Assembly: GCF_040364665.1 (NCBI RefSeq)
Contig: NZ_BAABWX010000005.1
Location: forward strand, 62,001 to 126,000
Direction of reading: 5' to 3'
Length of the DNA stretch: 64,000 nt
DNA from: Cognatishimia sp. WU-CL00825
Lineage (GTDB): Bacteria; Pseudomonadota; Alphaproteobacteria; Rhodobacterales; Rhodobacteraceae
Positions 62,141 through 64,000 of the stretch are shown in pieces. The translations under genes and the position numbers were made by a program. Each line of letters opens with the position of its first letter. The stretch's first letter is position 1. The notes under the pieces were generated by a model, which saw only the letters and a list, made by a program, of their open reading frames with translations, ran no database searches and was not told where the DNA came from.

Positions 62141-63127
62141 ATGAAGTTGAATGCCGTAAGTCGAAGAGTCGCCCTAACCATCTTTACCCTCAGCAGCGCA
62201 GCGGCTGTTGGGTTTGTGATGCAATCTGGCACACCGATACAGGCCTCAGTGGCTGCTGGCCCAAAGGTCACAAAAATTGTCGATTCTGTTGAAGCTAGAG
62301 CAGCAAGTGCAGTTGGGCAGCTCGCCACGCCCTCTGACGCTGATATGCGCGCAGAAGCTGTGTTGCCAGCCTCGCCCATCGTATTGGCGGTTGCGCAAGA
62401 CCTTCCAACCCTAGAGATGCCGACCGAGACCCCGTCGCCGCGGCTTGGATGCGCCACAGCACTGTCTTCAGAGATTGCAGCTGTAGCTATGGCCAATTTG
62501 ACGGTGACAGCGCCGTGCCTTCCAGAGGCGCGCATTGTCATCAGCCATTCGGGGCTGCGTTTCACCGAAGTTTTGAACGCAGAAGGCACGCTGGAGATTT
62601 CAGTGCCTGTTCTGGCAGAAGCCGCTGAATTTTCGGTGACATTCCCGGACGGATCCAGCGAACAATCCACTCTCTCGGTGCCTTCACTGCGGTTTTATGA
62701 TCGCGTGGCATTGCAGTGGACCGGTGAAAGCGGTCTGCAAATCCATGCCCGCGAATTTGGTGCCGATTATGGCGCGTCTGGTCATGTCTGGTTTAACAGT
62801 GAAAATGATTTGATGGACGTGATCAGCGGCAAACAAGGGTTTATGCTGCGACTTGGTGATGGGCGAAACGAAATATCTCAGATGGCAGAAATCTATACGT
62901 TCCCACGCGCCAATGCAACACGCAGTGGCGAGGTGATATTGTCCGTCGAAGCAGAGGTGAATGGCAGCAATTGTGGACGGTCTATTCGTGCCCAGTCTTT
63001 TCAGGTGATTGCGGCGCAACCTTCCGTCACCCGGTCGCTGGAAATGTCAATTCCAGAATGTTCTGCAACTGGTGACTTTCTGGTGTTGAAAAACCTGCTA
63101 CAAGACCTGACAATCGCGCAGAAATAG
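62141..63127 (+). CDS. Exported protein of unknown function next to secA
   Basis: The 328-residue product starts with a membrane-targeting segment (V-A-L-T-I-F-T-L-S-S-A-A-A-V-G-F-V-M), a low-complexity linker rich in Ala/Pro/Thr to about residue 100, and then a mixed beta-rich domain with C-A-T-A-L-S, C-L-P-E-A and L-R-F-Y-D-R-V-A-L-Q-W. Two later cysteines (N-C-G-R, E-C-S-A) could form disulfides in the periplasm. I do not recognise the family; similar genes beside secA are sometimes mislabelled translocase. GAAAGGGGA precedes ATG 62141. The next gene starts 20 bases later, so the two likely form a unit. Confidence 0.72.
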   Translation: MKLNAVSRRVALTIFTLSSAAAVGFVMQSGTPIQASVAAGPKVTKIVDSVEARAASAVGQLATPSDADMRAEAVLPASPIVLAVAQDLPTLEMPTETPSPRLGCATALSSEIAAVAMANLTVTAPCLPEARIVISHSGLRFTEVLNAEGTLEISVPVLAEAAEFSVTFPDGSSEQSTLSVPSLRFYDRVALQWTGESGLQIHAREFGADYGASGHVWFNSENDLMDVISGKQGFMLRLGDGRNEISQMAEIYTFPRANATRSGEVILSVEAEVNGSNCGRSIRAQSFQVIAAQPSVTRSLEMSIPECSATGDFLVLKNLLQDLTIAQK

Positions 63128-63147
63128 ACGCAGGTCAGGGCAACACA

Positions 63148-64000
63148 ATGGTTCATTTTCGTGCGGTGGTTCTCGCCGCACTTTCCCTTTTGTTTGGCGG
63201 ATTTTCTGTTTTAGCACAGGATGTTACGCTTACTTCGGCTGACGGTGCTGTCGAGATAAATGGCACTTTGATGGGGTTTGATGGCGAATTCTATCGGGTT
63301 CAAACCGTTTATGGTCAGTTGACCGTTGACGGCACGGGCGTGTCTTGTGACGGACCGGGCTGTCCAAATCTGACGGATTTCGTTGCCAATGTGGCTATAT
63401 CCGGCGCGGCGGGGATGGCCGAAGTGCTGATGCCCGCCCTGATTGATGCCTTTGCGCTGCGCAATGGCTATGCGGTTTCGCGCAGAACGCTCGATAAAAC
63501 TCATTTTGTCTATGCGCTGTCAGATCAGGTCACGCGCGCGCCAATAGCAGTGTTTAATTTTCGTGCGACGTCGACCAGCGAAGGTTTTGCGGACCTTTTG
63601 GCGGACGAAGCTGACATTGCAATGTCGTTGCGTGAAATCCGCGATTCCGAGATCAAACGCGCCTATGACGCCGGTTTGGGAAACATGCGCGAAAAAAACC
63701 GTAGTCGGGTTTTGGCTCTTAATGCCCTTGTGCCAATTGTGTCACATGACAACCCAATTGACCGTGTTTCACCGGCGCAATTGGCGCAGATATTCTCTGG
63801 CCAGATTGATAATTGGCAAGACTTGGGAGGGCCGGATGCGCCAATCGCGCTGCACGCGCCCGGCCAGGGGTCAGGTATGCTGCAATCGCTCGAAGATCGT
63901 TTGATGCGACCGGCTGCGCGCCAGTTCAGCCCTGATGTTGAATTCCATGCGCAAATGGAGGTTCTCGTGAACGCCGTGCAGCGCGACCCGTTTGCGATTG
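63148..64000 (+). CDS. Phosphate-binding-type (PstS-like) periplasmic protein, N-terminal part
   Basis: An open frame from ATG 63148 runs to the window end with no stop, giving 284 residues of a longer protein. It begins with a signal peptide (A-V-V-L-A-A-L-S-L-L-F-G-G-F-S-V-L-A-Q). The following part resembles the PBP-like fold of phosphate-binding proteins: A-L-V-P-I-V-S, P-I-D-R-V-S-P-A-Q-L-A-Q-I-F-S-G, N-W-Q-D-L-G-G-P-D-A-P-I, and a G-Q-G-S-G-M-L motif. In related bacteria such proteins can carry a C-terminal OmpA-like domain; that part is outside the window, so this is not shown. Confidence 0.8.
   Translation, partial: MVHFRAVVLAALSLLFGGFSVLAQDVTLTSADGAVEINGTLMGFDGEFYRVQTVYGQLTVDGTGVSCDGPGCPNLTDFVANVAISGAAGMAEVLMPALIDAFALRNGYAVSRRTLDKTHFVYALSDQVTRAPIAVFNFRATSTSEGFADLLADEADIAMSLREIRDSEIKRAYDAGLGNMREKNRSRVLALNALVPIVSHDNPIDRVSPAQLAQIFSGQIDNWQDLGGPDAPIALHAPGQGSGMLQSLEDRLMRPAARQFSPDVEFHAQMEVLVNAVQRDPFAI

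Noticed and set aside
1..64000. CRISPR array, rRNA or tRNA genes, prophage
   Set aside because: No evenly spaced direct repeats, no rRNA-like or tRNA-like stretches and no phage structural or integrase genes were seen.

Overview
The window reads as chromosomal DNA of an alphaproteobacterium, most likely a Rhodobacteraceae (Roseobacter-group) species. The reasons are the housekeeping gene order maf-aroE-coaE-dnaQ-(secB) facing hemJ-rho-mnmE-mnmG-rsmG-parA-parB, HemJ as the protoporphyrinogen oxidase, two perfect parS palindromes inside mnmG/rsmG, and rph-rdgB-hemW divergent from hrcA-grpE. Coding density is very high, with many 4-nt start/stop overlaps. I see no rRNA, tRNA, CRISPR array, prophage or transposase. 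Genus cannot be told from the sequence alone.

Layout. 1-6.7 kb: the end of an MFS transporter, then smr-mltA-tim44-like on the minus strand, fxsA and secB on plus, and the minus operon maf-aroE-coaE-dnaQ. 6.71-7.13 kb: the only non-coding stretch above 300 bases, AT-rich with several DnaA-box-like sequences, the probable replication origin. 7.1-14.5 kb: plus-strand hemJ, rho, tRNA-modification genes mnmE/mnmG, rsmG and the parAB segregation genes, ending at a clear terminator. 14.5-19.2 kb: minus operon rph-rdgB-hemW-DUF454 and plus hrcA-grpE. 19.2-32.9 kb: TPM-domain protein, mutS, maeB, a PfkB kinase, a secreted msrA between two inverted 50-bp repeats, argG, an AT-richer orphan membrane gene, ilvA, an HPt protein, a receiver-phosphatase signalling protein and a Nudix gene. 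32.9-42.5 kb: hslO-nudix-cca, an ABC exporter, an RNA methyltransferase, two L,D-transpeptidases around a CAP lipoprotein, a 60-residue secreted peptide and hemH. 42.5-50.7 kb: a BioC-like methyltransferase, comF-grxC-nitrilase-marR plus a 54-residue small gene, ubiG, pip, an orphan solute-binding protein, a CDGSH iron-sulfur protein and a membrane protein. 50.7-56.3 kb: rimP-nusA-ylxR-infB behind a recognisable promoter and leader terminator. 56.3-64 kb: a 40-residue gene, parvulin-argJ-mutT on minus, secA, a secreted protein of unknown function and a phosphate-binding-type protein cut by the window end.

Most of the window is core machinery: replication origin and segregation, tRNA and rRNA modification, transcription termination, translation initiation, Sec export, arginine, isoleucine, shikimate, CoA, ubiquinone and heme synthesis, and repair. 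Genes left of the origin candidate run mostly leftward and those right of it run rightward, as expected for divergent replication from 6.7-7.1 kb. I found no dramatic new system. The points most worth a second look are regulatory or small: the rimP leader terminator, a grpE terminator arm that also looks like the ribosome binding site of the next gene, parS placed on the mnmG start, the repeat pair around msrA, and three small genes of 40, 54 and 60 codons.
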